NCBI GenBank assembly: GCA_947645355.1 | Contig: CANSCI010000008.1 | Coordinates: forward strand, 1-51,493 | From: an uncultured Dorea sp. | Lineage (GTDB): Bacteria; Bacillota; Clostridia; Lachnospirales; Lachnospiraceae | Direction of reading: 5' to 3' | DNA: 51,493 bases | In this document: in pieces, positions 22,137 to 30,680 of the stretch | How the letters are laid out: the number at the start of each line of letters is the position of its first letter | How positions within the stretch are numbered: the first letter of the stretch is position 1 | Position numbers and translations under genes: made by a program | Notes under the pieces: model-generated | What the model was told of the DNA's origin: nothing | The model's database searches: none | Seen by the model: only the letters and a program-made list of their open reading frames with translations

Positions 22137-24491
22137 TTTCCTTTCTTCCTTTCTTATTTCATGTCTGCTTGACTCTTTATCCACTATCGGATTTACATAA
22201 GTTTCGTGTTTTGCCTTGAACCATCTAAGCCGTAACGCATTTGATACTACAAATACAGAACTGAAGCTCATAGCAAAAGCACCAATCATCGGATTCAGCT
22301 TTAAGCTAAAGGACAGATAGAACAACCCTGCCGCAATCGGAATCCCAATGATGTTGTAAATAAATGCCCAAAACAGATTTTGCTTGATATTGCGAATGAC
22401 CAACTTACTAAGCTGAATCGCTGTGGACACATCCAGCAGATCACTTTTCATCAGAACAATGTCCGCTGATTCAATCGCCACGTCAGTCCCTGCGCCGATG
22501 GCTATACCTACATCTGCTCTGGCAAGGGCAGGGGCGTCATTGATACCGTCACCCACCATAGCCACCTTTTTACCCATTCCCTGCAAGCGCCGGATTTCTT
22601 TTTCTTTATCCTGCGGGAATACTTCCGCTACTACACGATCTACTCCAACCTGGTGGCGAATTGCTTCCGCTGTTTTTGCATTATCCCCTGTCAGCATAAC
22701 CACTTCAATCCCCATAGCGGATAGCTCTTTAACGGCCTGACTGCTGGTGGGCTTTACAATATCTGCTACTGCAATCACTCCAATAAGCTGTCCTGCTCTG
22801 GCAAAGAACAACGGCGTCTTTCCATCTACCGCCATCGCCTCTCCCAATTTAAGCAAATCTCCATCAGAAATCCCATTGGAAGCCATCAGACGGCGGTTTC
22901 CGGCCAGACACAGTTGACCATTGATTCGACCTATAATTCCCTCACCAGGAATCTGCTTGTAATCGCTGACCGGCAGGAATGCAAGCCCATTTTTCTCCGC
23001 TTCTGAAACAATTGCATCTGCCAAGGGATGTTCAGACAGCTTTTCCAGGGAGGCGGCAACCTGCATCAAATCTTTCTGTCTGATACCGTTCCCGCACAGA
23101 ATATTGGTTACAGCGGGTGTACCCTGGGTAATCGTACCGGTTTTATCCAGCACCACCGTGTCTACATTATGGGCGGTTTCCAGTGCTTCCGCAGATTTAA
23201 TCAGGATTCCATTGGTCGCGCCCTTCCCGGTTCCCACCATGATGGCGGTGGGGGTGGCAAGGCCCAGCGCACAGGGACACGAAATCACTAAAATAGAAAT
23301 TCCGATAGACAGTGCAAATTCAAAACCGTAACCAGCCAGAAGCCAGCCCACAATAGCCACCAGAGCGATTGTGATTACAATCGGAACAAATATTCCGCTA
23401 ACCTTATCCGCCAGTTTTGCAATCGGTGCTTTTGAACTGGTAGCTTCGTCAACCAGACGAACAATCTGTGCCAATGTGGTATCGTCTCCGACCTTAGTGG
23501 CCTGCATTTTGAAATAACCGGATTTGTTGATGGTTGCACCAATTACCTTGTCGCCAACATGTTTTTCCGCCGGAATACTTTCACCGGTTAGTGCCGATTC
23601 ATCGACAGCGGAAAAGCCTTCCACAACAACACCGTCTACTGGCACAGATTCGCCAGATTTTACAATCAGAGTGTCGCCCAGGCACACTTCCTCAATAGGA
23701 ACCTGTATTTCCTGTCCGTCACGTTCCACCGTAGCGGTCTTAGGAGCTAAATTCATCAGCTTTGTGATGGCATCCGAGGTTTTTCCTTTTGCGCGGGCTT
23801 CCAATGTCTTTCCAAATGTGATAAGGGTCAGAATCATACCGGCAGATTCAAAATATAAGTCCATCGTAAAGCTGTGAACCATCGCCATGTCACCATGCCC
23901 TAAGCCAATACCAATTTTATAAATGGCATAAATGCCGTAGACAATCGCTGCGCCGGAACCGATAGCAATTAAGGAATCCATGTTGGGGGAACCGTGAAAT
24001 AATGTTTTGAACCCCATGCGATAGTATTTGAAATTGATAAAAACGACCGGAACCAGAAAAAGAAACTGGGTGAATGCAAAACTCATTGCATTTTCCATTC
24101 CCAGTAGTCCGCCTGGCAGCGGCCATCCCATCATGTGTCCCATGGATATGTAAAACAGCGGGATTGTAAACAGGGCAGAAAGCAGCAACCGCTGTTTCAT
24201 CTGCTTATATTCTGCCTGCGCCGTACTGACTTCCGGAACTGCGGCCCGGCCTCTAGGTTTGTTTTTATCCTGGGCCGGTACTTTCGGAAACGCACCATAA
24301 CCTGCTTTTTCAACCGCTCGGACGATCTCCGGCGTATTCAAAACGGATTCGTCATATGAAGCAACCATGCTGTTCTTTAACAGATTTACGGACACTTCCT
24401 GAATACCTGACAATTTTGAAACACTTTTTTCAATCCTTGCGGAGCAGGCTGAACAGGTCATGCCCGTAATATCGAATTGCTCCTTTTTCAA
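21927..24491 (-). CDS. copA: Copper-exporting P1B-1 ATPase with terminal CopZ-like domains
   Basis: 854 residues from TTG 24491, preceded by GAAGGGA. In order: N-terminal HMA domain with C13-x-x-C16 (GMTCSAC), membrane helices, TGES, CPC at 405-407 (the Cu(I) class), D449 in [21 protein letters not shown], last helices, a basic linker ([10 protein letters not shown]), and a second HMA domain at the C-terminus with GMVCSNC. It pumps Cu(I) out of the cytoplasm. An extra HMA domain at the C-terminus is unusual; the linker encodes a purine-rich site before an internal ATG, so a free chaperone could also be made. Operon with csoR. Confidence 0.93.
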   Translation of the reverse strand: MKKEQFDITGMTCSACSARIEKSVSKLSGIQEVSVNLLKNSMVASYDESVLNTPEIVRAVEKAGYGAFPKVPAQDKNKPRGRAAVPEVSTAQAEYKQMKQRLLLSALFTIPLFYISMGHMMGWPLPGGLLGMENAMSFAFTQFLFLVPVVFINFKYYRMGFKTLFHGSPNMDSLIAIGSGAAIVYGIYAIYKIGIGLGHGDMAMVHSFTMDLYFESAGMILTLITFGKTLEARAKGKTSDAITKLMNLAPKTATVERDGQEIQVPIEEVCLGDTLIVKSGESVPVDGVVVEGFSAVDESALTGESIPAEKHVGDKVIGATINKSGYFKMQATKVGDDTTLAQIVRLVDEATSSKAPIAKLADKVSGIFVPIVITIALVAIVGWLLAGYGFEFALSIGISILVISCPCALGLATPTAIMVGTGKGATNGILIKSAEALETAHNVDTVVLDKTGTITQGTPAVTNILCGNGIRQKDLMQVAASLEKLSEHPLADAIVSEAEKNGLAFLPVSDYKQIPGEGIIGRINGQLCLAGNRRLMASNGISDGDLLKLGEAMAVDGKTPLFFARAGQLIGVIAVADIVKPTSSQAVKELSAMGIEVVMLTGDNAKTAEAIRHQVGVDRVVAEVFPQDKEKEIRRLQGMGKKVAMVGDGINDAPALARADVGIAIGAGTDVAIESADIVLMKSDLLDVSTAIQLSKLVIRNIKQNLFWAFIYNIIGIPIAAGLFYLSFSLKLNPMIGAFAMSFSSVFVVSNALRLRWFKAKHETYVNPIVDKESSRHEIRKEERKMEKVLNIEGMVCSNCVKHVHKALMEIPGIQEAVVELESKTAQVQLSQAVSDEVLKAAIEDAGYELVSLQ

Positions 24492-24525
24492 AGTTATCCC
24501 TTCTTTCTTTCAGAAATTTGTGCAA

Positions 24526-24547
24526 GTACCCCTCCCCTGTGGGGAAC
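24526..24547 (-). promoter_or_regulatory. Candidate CsoR operator upstream of copA
   Basis: TACCCCTCCCCTGTGGGGAA, a G/C tract with dyad symmetry 35 bp before the copA start, resembles CsoR sites (TACCC...GGGTA). Placement between promoter and start suits repression. Confidence 0.5.
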
Positions 24548-24565
24548 TTAAAACTGTTACGAGAA

Positions 24566-24606
24566 GGGGCAACCGGCATTTCTTAGGGGAGGAAATGCCA
24601 GCAGCC
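24566..24606. other. Two-tier stem-loop in copA upstream region
   Basis: Outer stem GGGGC (24566-24570) with GCCCC (24602-24606), and inner stem GGCATTTC with GAAATGCC. No T tract follows. It lies in the 400-bp divergent spacer and could be a leader-RNA structure of copA or a remnant. The rest of that spacer (24607-24817) shows nothing recognisable. Confidence 0.4.
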
Positions 24607-24817
24607 CCAATCATAAAGGTGCACATGCGGTTTTTCTTAACCGCTCACAATTATATCCCGGAATATTGTTCGTTGTCCGCTCCAAAAAGAAGGATTCTAC
24701 ACCCAAAAAGCAATAAATTATAGTTGAAATCCAATTAGCAGGTTTTATGCTCCAAAGAGGAATATCGCCCCAAAATCCATTGACGAAATACGAGGTCACA
24801 GATATACTGAAACCCAT

Positions 24818-24845
24818 GAACAATTAAACGCACATTTAATTGTTC
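24818..24845. promoter_or_regulatory. Perfect palindrome, likely ArsR-type metal operator
   Basis: GAACAATTAAA-N6-TTTAATTGTTC, 11-bp perfect arms. The GAACA...TGTTC ends resemble ArsR/SmtB operators. It overlaps the -35 (TTGTTC, 24840-24845) of a plus-strand promoter with 17-bp spacer and -10 TATAAA (24863-24868). It would control the HMA protein and the metal ATPase; either ArsR at 27106 or 27549 could bind it. Confidence 0.6.
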
Positions 24846-24849
24846 GGCT

Positions 24850-24864
24850 ATGTCAAACCAACTA
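24850..24864 (+). promoter_or_regulatory. Shared 15-bp motif, copy 2 (metal operon promoter)
   Basis: ATGTCAAACCAACTA inside the promoter spacer of the HMA gene. See copies at 21529 and 28464. Confidence 0.55.
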
Positions 24865-24892
24865 TAAACTATATGAAAGGAGGTCTTTTCCC

Positions 24893-25111
24893 ATGAAAAA
24901 GACCATTAAACTCATCGACCTGGATTGCGGCCACTGTGCTGACAAAATCCAGAATGCCGTACAAAAAATTGACGGTGTAACCAGCGTAACTGTCAACTTT
25001 CTGGGCCAGAAAATGATACTGGAAGCGCCGGATGATCGGTTTGATTCGATTCTGTCCGAGGCAAAAGCTCTGATTAAAAAGATTGAGCCGGATGTGACTG
25101 TCAAGGCGTGA
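24893..25111 (+). CDS. Small HMA-domain metal-binding protein
   Basis: 72 residues, one ferredoxin-like HMA domain with the metal site DCGHCADK (C-x-x-C). In typical P1B-2 ATPases this domain is N-terminal; the ATPase that follows lacks it, so here it is a separate partner that may deliver Zn/Cd/Pb ions to the pump. AAGGAGG precedes the ATG, and only a hairpin separates it from the ATPase gene. Confidence 0.88.
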   Translation: MKKTIKLIDLDCGHCADKIQNAVQKIDGVTSVTVNFLGQKMILEAPDDRFDSILSEAKALIKKIEPDVTVKA

Positions 25112-25122
25112 TAAAAAGCTGG

Positions 25123-25158
25123 ACACCGGCTGCCGTATACGGTAGCCGGTGTTTCTTA
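25123..25158 (+). terminator. Intra-operon hairpin between HMA protein and metal ATPase
   Basis: ACACCGGCT (25123-25131) pairs with AGCCGGTGT (25144-25152), with an inner CCGTATACGG, then TTTCTT. Being inside an operon it probably acts as a partial terminator or processing site giving more HMA protein than pump. Confidence 0.7.
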
Positions 25159-25175
25159 AAAGGAGGATTATAATT

Positions 25176-27041
25176 ATGACACGAAGGCAAAAAAATCTGC
25201 TTTTTCGTATTATCGCAACCGCCGTATTGTTCGCGGCGGGAAGTCTGCTCCCTCTGGAGGGATGGGCAGAAATGGGGGTATTCCTGGTCTGCTATGTAAT
25301 CGTCGGTTGGGATATTGTTTGGAAGGCAATTACAAATATTTTTAGCGGTCAGGTATTCGATGAAAATTTCCTGATGACGATTGCAACCATCGGCGCTTTA
25401 ATCTTAGGTGAACACTCAGAAGGCGTTGCCGTTATGCTGTTCTACCAGGTTGGCGAGTGGTTCCAATCCTACGCTGTTTCCAAATCCCGAAAATCCATCG
25501 CAAGTCTCATGGATATTCGCCCCGACTATGCAAATGTAGAGCGTGACGGGAAATTAGTACAAGTCGATCCAGACGAGGTTATGATCGGCGATACCATTGT
25601 AGTAAAACCTGGAGAGCGGGTTCCGCTGGACGGAAAAATTATCAAGGGTACTTCCGCACTGGATACCTCTGCACTTACCGGAGAATCCATGCCCCGTGAT
25701 GTGGAACCAGGTATGGAGGTCATCAGCGGCTGTATCAATCAGACAGGCATTCTGACAATCCAAACCACAAAGGAGTTTGGGGAATCTACCGTAGCCAAAA
25801 TATTGGATTTAGTTGAAAACGCCAGTGATAAGAAAGGAAAAACAGAAAACTTTATCAGCCGGTTTGCACGTTACTATACACCGGCAGTTGTATTTGCGGC
25901 GATTGCGCTTGCAATTCTGCCTCCGCTGATTACCGGTCAGGCTTTTAGTATATGGATTTACAGAGCTTTAACATTCCTTGTTATTTCCTGTCCATGTGCG
26001 CTTGTAATTTCGATTCCCCTTAGCTTCTTCGGCGGGATTGGCGGTTCCTCTAAAATTGGCGTACTGGTCAAGGGTAGCAACTATCTGGAAGCGCTGGCCC
26101 ATGCAGAAACAGTTGTTTTTGATAAGACAGGTACATTGACAAAAGGTTCCTTTGCGGTCAGTAAGATTCTCCCTGTTGGCATGAAAGAACCTCAGTTTCT
26201 GGAACTGGCTGCCTATGCAGAGGACTATTCCAACCACCCGATTTCCCTATCCATAAAAAAAGTCTATGGGAAGAAAATCGACAGTAGCCGTATTACAGAT
26301 GTTAAGGAGATTGCCGGTCACGGCGTCCAGTCCATCATTGATGGAAAGATCGTTTTTGCCGGAAACGCAAAGCTGATGGAAAAGGAACATATCAGCTTTA
26401 CACCTGCCGCCACTGTTGGAACCGTCGTTTACCTGGCTTGCGATGGAAAATACGCTGGCTGTATTGTAATTGAAGATGAGATAAAAGAAGATTCATCTGC
26501 GGCTATAAAGGCATTGAAATCGGTTGGGGTCCGTAAAAGCGTTATGCTGACCGGAGATGCCGATGCGGTTGGCAGAAAGGTAGCTGACCGTCTTGGGCTG
26601 GATCAGGCATACACAGAGTTACTTCCTGCGGATAAAGTTGATCGTGTGGAAGAATTGCTCCAGCAAAAGAGCGAAAAGGGAACGCTCGTCTTTGTAGGGG
26701 ACGGCATCAATGATGCGCCAGTTTTAGCACGGGCCGATGTGGGTATCGCCATGGGAGGACTGGGTTCTGACGCCGCCATAGAAGCCGCAGACATTGTTCT
26801 GATGACGGATGAACCGTCTAAAATTGCAGCCGTGATTCGGATTGCAAGAAAGACAATCTGTATTGCAAATCAGAATATTGTATTTGCCCTCGGCGTCAAA
26901 TTCCTGGTACTTATTTTAGGCGCGCTGGGTTATGCAAATATGTGGGCGGCAGTGTTTGCCGATGTAGGTGTTTCAATTATCGCAATCTTAAATGCAATCC
27001 GGGCCATGCGGGTCAAGCAGTTCGACGTCTCGGCGCATTGA
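25176..27041 (+). CDS. Zn/Cd/Pb-type P1B-2 ATPase lacking the N-terminal HMA domain
   Basis: 621 residues from ATG 25176, set by AGGAGG (25161-25166). It begins with membrane helices directly. Motifs: TGES, CPC (C272-P-C274, in CPCALVISIPL as in CadA/ZntA), D316 in [35 protein letters not shown]. The divalent-metal class is indicated by the residues after CPC and by ArsR rather than CsoR regulators downstream. The missing HMA domain is supplied by the gene before it. It exports toxic divalent metals. Confidence 0.92.
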   Translation: MTRRQKNLLFRIIATAVLFAAGSLLPLEGWAEMGVFLVCYVIVGWDIVWKAITNIFSGQVFDENFLMTIATIGALILGEHSEGVAVMLFYQVGEWFQSYAVSKSRKSIASLMDIRPDYANVERDGKLVQVDPDEVMIGDTIVVKPGERVPLDGKIIKGTSALDTSALTGESMPRDVEPGMEVISGCINQTGILTIQTTKEFGESTVAKILDLVENASDKKGKTENFISRFARYYTPAVVFAAIALAILPPLITGQAFSIWIYRALTFLVISCPCALVISIPLSFFGGIGGSSKIGVLVKGSNYLEALAHAETVVFDKTGTLTKGSFAVSKILPVGMKEPQFLELAAYAEDYSNHPISLSIKKVYGKKIDSSRITDVKEIAGHGVQSIIDGKIVFAGNAKLMEKEHISFTPAATVGTVVYLACDGKYAGCIVIEDEIKEDSSAAIKALKSVGVRKSVMLTGDADAVGRKVADRLGLDQAYTELLPADKVDRVEELLQQKSEKGTLVFVGDGINDAPVLARADVGIAMGGLGSDAAIEAADIVLMTDEPSKIAAVIRIARKTICIANQNIVFALGVKFLVLILGALGYANMWAAVFADVGVSIIAILNAIRAMRVKQFDVSAH

Positions 27042-27062
27042 TAAGAGATCGCTCCAATAAAT

Positions 27063-27104
27063 AATGCGCCGTTCTTTCTGTAAAAGGAAGAATGGCGCAT
27101 TTCT
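27063..27104. terminator. Bidirectional terminator between metal ATPase and ArsR
   Basis: AATGCGCC (27063-27070) pairs with GGCGCATT (27094-27101) through an extended TTCTT/AAGAA stem; T residues follow on the plus strand and A/T-rich sequence on the minus side. It serves both converging genes. Confidence 0.8.
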
Positions 27105-27105
27105 C

Positions 27106-27471
27106 TTATAAATCGCTGGGACAAGACATCTCAAATAAAGCGTCCACAGTCCGGTGCAATAGTTTTGCCTCTGCTGTATCAGCTAATGTATAATAGACTT
27201 CTTTTCCTTCCCTGCGGCTGGTAATAAGCCCGCTATTCTTTAAGCTCCGCAGATGGTGGGAAATCGCTGGATCGCTCATTTGAATGGCGGCCGCAAGGTT
27301 GCAGACACATTCTTCACTGTGGCATAACAGCCACAATATCCTCAGCCGGGTAGGATCGCCCAACTGCTGAAGCAAAAAAGCAATCTTTTGGAAATCCTGA
27401 ACAGATGGCATTTTATCTAAAATCTTTTCTATGGTTTGTCCATGCTTGTGAGGTAAATTATAATGCGGCAT
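27106..27471 (-). CDS. ArsR/SmtB-family metal-sensing repressor
   Basis: 121 residues. Winged helix (PAISHHLRSLKNSGLITSRREGKEVYYTL in pattern) with the ELCVCDL-type metal box as C55-V-C57 (ECVCNL) and a His-bearing N-terminus (H3, H8, H10), as in CadC-like sensors. It senses soft metals and represses efflux genes. It converges on the metal ATPase gene and is divergent from a second ArsR gene 77 bp away, so the pair may share control. Confidence 0.9.
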   Translation of the reverse strand: MPHYNLPHKHGQTIEKILDKMPSVQDFQKIAFLLQQLGDPTRLRILWLLCHSEECVCNLAAAIQMSDPAISHHLRSLKNSGLITSRREGKEVYYTLADTAEAKLLHRTVDALFEMSCPSDL

Positions 27472-27548
27472 ATGAGCACCCCCTTCCTGAAAATAGGATA
27501 ACTGTAATCTATAAATCTGTCAATTAAATTAAGTGATAGGAGAACACT

Positions 27549-27866
27549 ATGGAAAGAAAAAAAATAACAATACCTAACAAACCAGATACAGCGTATTTGG
27601 AAAAGCTATCCGACCTCCATAAAGCGATGGGCGACTATACACGCATGAAAATTCTCTGGAAGCTGATGGGCGGAGAAATTTGCGTTGGAGATTTAGCCAA
27701 AGAGATAGGCATTACAGAATCAGCGGTATCTCACCAGCTCCGGGCTTTGAAAATCGCAAGACTGATCCGTTGTCATAAGGTCGGGAAAAACGTATTCTAT
27801 GTTTTGGAAGATGAACATATTAAGTGGATCATGGCGGAGACTTATGCCCATATTTTGGAGCAATAA
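27549..27866 (+). CDS. Second ArsR-family regulator
   Basis: 105 residues with the same fold (ESAVSHQLRALKIARLIRCHKVGKNVFYVL in pattern). The metal box is GEICVGDL, with only C45, and a second Cys (C-H in IRCHKVG) lies in the wing region; the C-terminal HIKWIMAETYAHILEQ carries spaced histidines as in the alpha5 site of CzrA/SmtB zinc sensors. It thus probably senses Zn rather than Cd. AGGAG precedes the ATG. It is divergent from the other ArsR. Confidence 0.88.
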   Translation: MERKKITIPNKPDTAYLEKLSDLHKAMGDYTRMKILWKLMGGEICVGDLAKEIGITESAVSHQLRALKIARLIRCHKVGKNVFYVLEDEHIKWIMAETYAHILEQ

Positions 27867-27871
27867 ACAAG

Positions 27872-27898
27872 GGCGCAGCCCGCTATTGGGGCTGCGCC
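27872..27898. terminator. Bidirectional terminator
   Basis: GGCGCAGCCC (27872-27881) pairs perfectly with GGGCTGCGCC (27889-27898). It separates the plus-strand ArsR from the minus-strand nitroreductase. Confidence 0.8.
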
Positions 27899-27912
27899 TG
27901 GATTAGACTAAA

Positions 27913-28428
27913 TCAATATGTATCGTATGATACCAAATCACTCATAGGGATACGGGTCTGCTCGAAGCGTTCGGTATTTCCGTTTCCTTCGGCGGAGTAA
28001 CCAATCACCAGAATATTGACCGGTTCCAAGTTAGATGGGAGGTTGAACTCCTTACTCAACACATCTGGCTTGAAGTAACAAACCCACACGCTGCCCAGAC
28101 CCAGCTCCGTTGCCTGAAGCATCATATGGTCTGTCAAAATAGACGCGTCAATGTCACAGGTCTGTTTCTTATCAAAGGGGCGCACCCAGGCTTTGCTATG
28201 ATCGGCACATACGATGATAGCTAAGGGTGCATTGTAGATACTGGCAGCCTTTTCAATCTTAGCAAGACCGTCCTCGCTTTGAACGGCAATCAGGCGAGCC
28301 GGCTGAAGGTTTGCTGCCGTAGGTGCCACATGAGCAGCTTCAAGGATTTTTTCCAGCTTTTCCGGTTCTACCTTCTGATCAGTATAGCTGCGTACAGAGA
28401 AACGCTGTTTTGCAATATCAATAAATTC
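27913..28428 (-). CDS. Nitroreductase-family flavoprotein
   Basis: 171 residues from ATG 28428 (MEFIDIAKQRFSVRSY), behind AAAGGA; a 14-codon upstream extension is unlikely. The FMN-binding pattern RFSVRSYTDQKVE..., HVAPTAANLQPARL and the GLGSVWVCYF segment mark a short NAD(P)H-dependent nitroreductase. It reduces nitro compounds or quinones. Divergent 152 bp away is an HxlR regulator, the classic partner, and a short dyad in between is a probable operator. Confidence 0.9.
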   Translation of the reverse strand, partial: EFIDIAKQRFSVRSYTDQKVEPEKLEKILEAAHVAPTAANLQPARLIAVQSEDGLAKIEKAASIYNAPLAIIVCADHSKAWVRPFDKKQTCDIDASILTDHMMLQATELGLGSVWVCYFKPDVLSKEFNLPSNLEPVNILVIGYSAEGNGNTERFEQTRIPMSDLVSYDTY

Positions 28429-28463
28429 CATAGTTGTTGTATCCTTTCTTTTTGTTTTTAATG

Positions 28464-28478
28464 ATGTCAAATCAACTA
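28464..28478 (-). promoter_or_regulatory. Shared 15-bp motif, copy 3 (nitroreductase promoter)
   Basis: ATGTCAAATCAACTA on the plus strand, just past a minus-strand -10 TATAAT. See copies at 21529 and 24850. A weaker relative (TTCAACTACTG, near 16964) lies before the radical SAM gene. Confidence 0.55.
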
Positions 28479-28491
28479 CTAATTATATTTT

Positions 28492-28508
28492 ATCACTCGT
28501 CAGGTGAT
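28492..28508. promoter_or_regulatory. Short dyad, candidate HxlR operator
   Basis: ATCAC-TCGTCAG-GTGAT between the divergent nitroreductase and HxlR genes, immediately upstream of the nitroreductase -10. Confidence 0.45.
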
Positions 28509-28579
28509 TTACAAGAATGCACTTTTCGGGAAGATACTTTCTGAAAAGATAGCACCCCAATTATAAGGAGGAAAACATT

Positions 28580-28912
28580 GTGCAACAAGAAAAAGTAACC
28601 TTTACCTGTCCGGTGGAAGCCACACTGTCTTTGATCGGCGGTAAATACAAGCCCATCATTCTTTGGCATTTGATTAAACAGCCGCTCCATTATATGGAAT
28701 TACAACGTCTTATTCCAAATGCTACGTCAAAAATGCTCTCTCAACAGCTCCGCGCCCTAGAAAAATCCGGTATGATTTCAAGAGCTGTTATTCCTGAAAA
28801 GCCGCCTAAGACCATCTATTCTTTAACCAATTTTGGCGCGAGTATTATACCGGTTTTAGATTCTATGTGTGATTGGGGAACTGGGTATCTTAACAAGCTG
28901 GATGTTTTTTGA
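28580..28912 (+). CDS. HxlR-family regulator of the nitroreductase
   Basis: 110 residues, GTG start with AGGAGG 8 nt upstream. HxlR pattern: CPVEATLSLIGGKYKPIILW, then MELQRLIPNATSKMLSQQLRALEKSGMISR, PPKTIYSLT and a tail. The early Cys (TFTCPVE) is the redox or electrophile sensor of YodB/HypR relatives, many of which control a divergent nitroreductase in response to quinones, diamide or aldehydes. The context fits that role exactly. Confidence 0.92.
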   Translation: MQQEKVTFTCPVEATLSLIGGKYKPIILWHLIKQPLHYMELQRLIPNATSKMLSQQLRALEKSGMISRAVIPEKPPKTIYSLTNFGASIIPVLDSMCDWGTGYLNKLDVF

Positions 28913-28925
28913 CATTATTCTGCTC

Positions 28926-28954
28926 TTGAAAATCTGAAATAAATATGCTATACT
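28926..28954 (+). promoter_or_regulatory. Consensus promoter of the 29-kb operon
   Basis: -35 TTGAAA (28926-28931), 17-bp spacer, -10 TATACT (28949-28954) preceded by TGC. Transcription starts near ATCAG at 28961. The same TGC-TATA-A/C-T and TACATCAGT elements recur at 40600-40641. Confidence 0.8.
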
Positions 28955-28960
28955 TTTTAC

Positions 28961-29291
28961 ATCAGTATCAGTAATTGCTTTCGAGCGATTAGAGTTTTCC
29001 GGTTACACAGTGTCTGAGAGTATATACTTTCAGGCACTTTTTTTGTTTCTTCTGCTTCTTTACTAAGAAGCACAGAACGGGGAGTCTGGAGGCACAAATC
29101 CTCCGCCCATCTGTTACAATTTCATATCAGGCCCTCGGGCAATAAAGGCACTCAGAGAATTTCGGTTCTTTGGGTGCTTTTTTTATATAGATCGGAGCTT
29201 TTATGGCTCCCCTAATTTTTGTTCCGGGGAGCCTTTCGGCATACCCGTGTATATAGATAAAACCACGCAGGAATGCAGAAAGGAAATGCCT
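28961..29291 (+). ncRNA. Long structured leader with three terminator-like hairpins
   Basis: About 330 nt between promoter and first gene. Hairpin 1: AGTGTCTGA (29009-29017) with TCAGGCACT (29030-29038), then a T run. Hairpin 2: GCACTCAGAGAA (29148-29159) with TTCTTTGGGTGC (29166-29177), then seven T. Hairpin 3: GGCTCCCC (29205-29212) with GGGGAGCC (29226-29233). A GGAGG...CCTCC stem lies between. Unless anti-terminated, most transcripts should end in the leader, so it is a likely control element of the whole block. No known riboswitch class is recognised. Confidence 0.6.
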
Positions 29292-29663
29292 ATGATTCTT
29301 TATTTGGATGCCAGAACCACCGTCAAGGATTTGATCATTGACTATATTGAGGTGGAATTGGCAAACGGAGAAACTGCATCCCTTAATTGGGATGAAAGCG
29401 AAATTGAGCGTACTGGCAATGGTTTCAGTGCCCGATACAAAGGGGTGTGTTTTGGAGAAGTCTATGCCAATGGCAGACTGGAGCAGCTGCAGGATATGAA
29501 AATAACCGATATCGGTTTGTATTCTGAAAGCTGTGATCCCCTCAATATCTGTATCACTTCAATGGAGTTTGAAGACGATGGCAGATTGTTGAAGCTTGAA
29601 GCTCCCATTTTACATGGGAACATTGTTTGCCAGAACGAAAGTGATGAGGTGATATCATGTTGA
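29292..29663 (+). CDS. Unknown 123-residue protein, first gene of the cargo block
   Basis: Start ATG 29292 behind AAAGGAAA; the frame also has upstream ATGs that lack a site. Predicted to be small, acidic and mostly beta-stranded (MILYLDARTTVKDLIIDYIEVE). No domain recognised, no signal peptide or membrane segment. It overlaps the next gene by 7 nt. Confidence 0.65.
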   Translation: MILYLDARTTVKDLIIDYIEVELANGETASLNWDESEIERTGNGFSARYKGVCFGEVYANGRLEQLQDMKITDIGLYSESCDPLNICITSMEFEDDGRLLKLEAPILHGNIVCQNESDEVISC

Positions 29664-29977
29664 AACGTGGAAAATATATCGCCGAACACGATAACGGAAT
29701 ACTTGACCAATACCGGATTGCGATGTCCGTAAAGGAAACGGAGAAGTCATATGTTTTTGAATTGCTTGAGTATGTAAGCCGGTATAGTCCGGCACAGATG
29801 GATATGCTGTTCGACAAGAATAAAAGAGTCGTGATTTCAAAGTCCAAAGGTGGCCATGCCATGCGCATATGGAGTGACCATGATTTTACACTTTACCCAT
29901 ATCAGGCCGGGATTCCGTTCCATTTTGAATGGGTCGGTGAAGGCGGCAATACGGAAGGGAGTGTTAAATGTGGTTAA
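29657..29977 (+). CDS. Unknown 106-residue protein
   Basis: ATG 29657 follows GTGATATC within the end of the previous gene. It contains SYVFELLEYVSRYSPAQMDMLF and a C-terminal HAMRIWSDHDFTLYPYQAGIPFHFEW. No recognised family. Overlaps both neighbours, consistent with tight coupling. Confidence 0.65.
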   Translation: MLKRGKYIAEHDNGILDQYRIAMSVKETEKSYVFELLEYVSRYSPAQMDMLFDKNKRVVISKSKGGHAMRIWSDHDFTLYPYQAGIPFHFEWVGEGGNTEGSVKCG

Positions 29978-30680
29978 AAAGAAAACATATCAAGATGAGT
30001 TGGTTGATGAAATCAAGAATCTGGCGCAGTCACAGGGGTTGAATCATGTCTTTACTACCTTTTTGGAGATTGCAGCAAACTGTATCTCTGCGCAGATGGA
30101 TCCGTCAAACGCAGAAGAGCGTGAGAAGCGGTATGAGGAGATGGCATCCACGATGGAACCTAAAATCCTTAACTGCTACGCGCGTATGCTTGCTCTGCTT
30201 GCCCTTGCTATTTATGAGCATGAGGAGGATCCCTGCGATATTCTTGGCAGTATTTATCATGAGCTTCGCTTAAATAACGAGTGGAACGGACAATATTTTA
30301 CTCCGGATTATATCTGCCGGTTGATGGCTCAGATTGTAGATCCAGTGAATGAGCATTCAGAAGCGGAAGAACCTATCATGATCAACGAACCAGCTTGTGG
30401 CTCGGGTACGATAGTGATTGGTGCAGTATGGGCAATGAAGCGGAAAAATTTCGATTTTCGGCACAAGAGTTTTTTTGTTGCCCAGGATATTGATATCCGC
30501 TGCGTGTGGATGGCGTATATCCAACTCAGTCTGTACGGAATTCCGGCTGTGGTCATTCATGGCGACACTTTAGCAATGAAAGAATGGTCCCGTTGGTACA
30601 CTCCATTGGCGTCAGTTCCTTTCGGAAAAAGGAAATGCACTGCCTATAGCGCAGAGGAAGGGGTGGCGAAGATTGGATAA
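29970..30680 (+). CDS. N-6 adenine methylase-like SAM-binding protein without motif IV
   Basis: About 236 residues from GTG 29970 (GGAAGGGA upstream). A helical N-terminus precedes GQYFTPDYICRLMAQIV and motif I NEPACGSG (about 139-146), the hallmark of HsdM-type gamma-class methylases. The region where NPPY/NPPF should follow reads VVIHGDTLAMKEWSRWYTP, so the catalytic motif IV is missing and the target-recognition part is absent. It is probably a SAM-binding, non-methylating relative of the type common in Clostridial integrative elements. An anti-restriction or regulatory role is speculation. Confidence 0.8.
   Translation: MVKKKTYQDELVDEIKNLAQSQGLNHVFTTFLEIAANCISAQMDPSNAEEREKRYEEMASTMEPKILNCYARMLALLALAIYEHEEDPCDILGSIYHELRLNNEWNGQYFTPDYICRLMAQIVDPVNEHSEAEEPIMINEPACGSGTIVIGAVWAMKRKNFDFRHKSFFVAQDIDIRCVWMAYIQLSLYGIPAVVIHGDTLAMKEWSRWYTPLASVPFGKRKCTAYSAEEGVAKIG

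Noticed and set aside
28961-29291. T-box or other known riboswitch in the long leader
   Set aside because: No conserved T-box sequence or known aptamer core recognised; only successive hairpins are evident.
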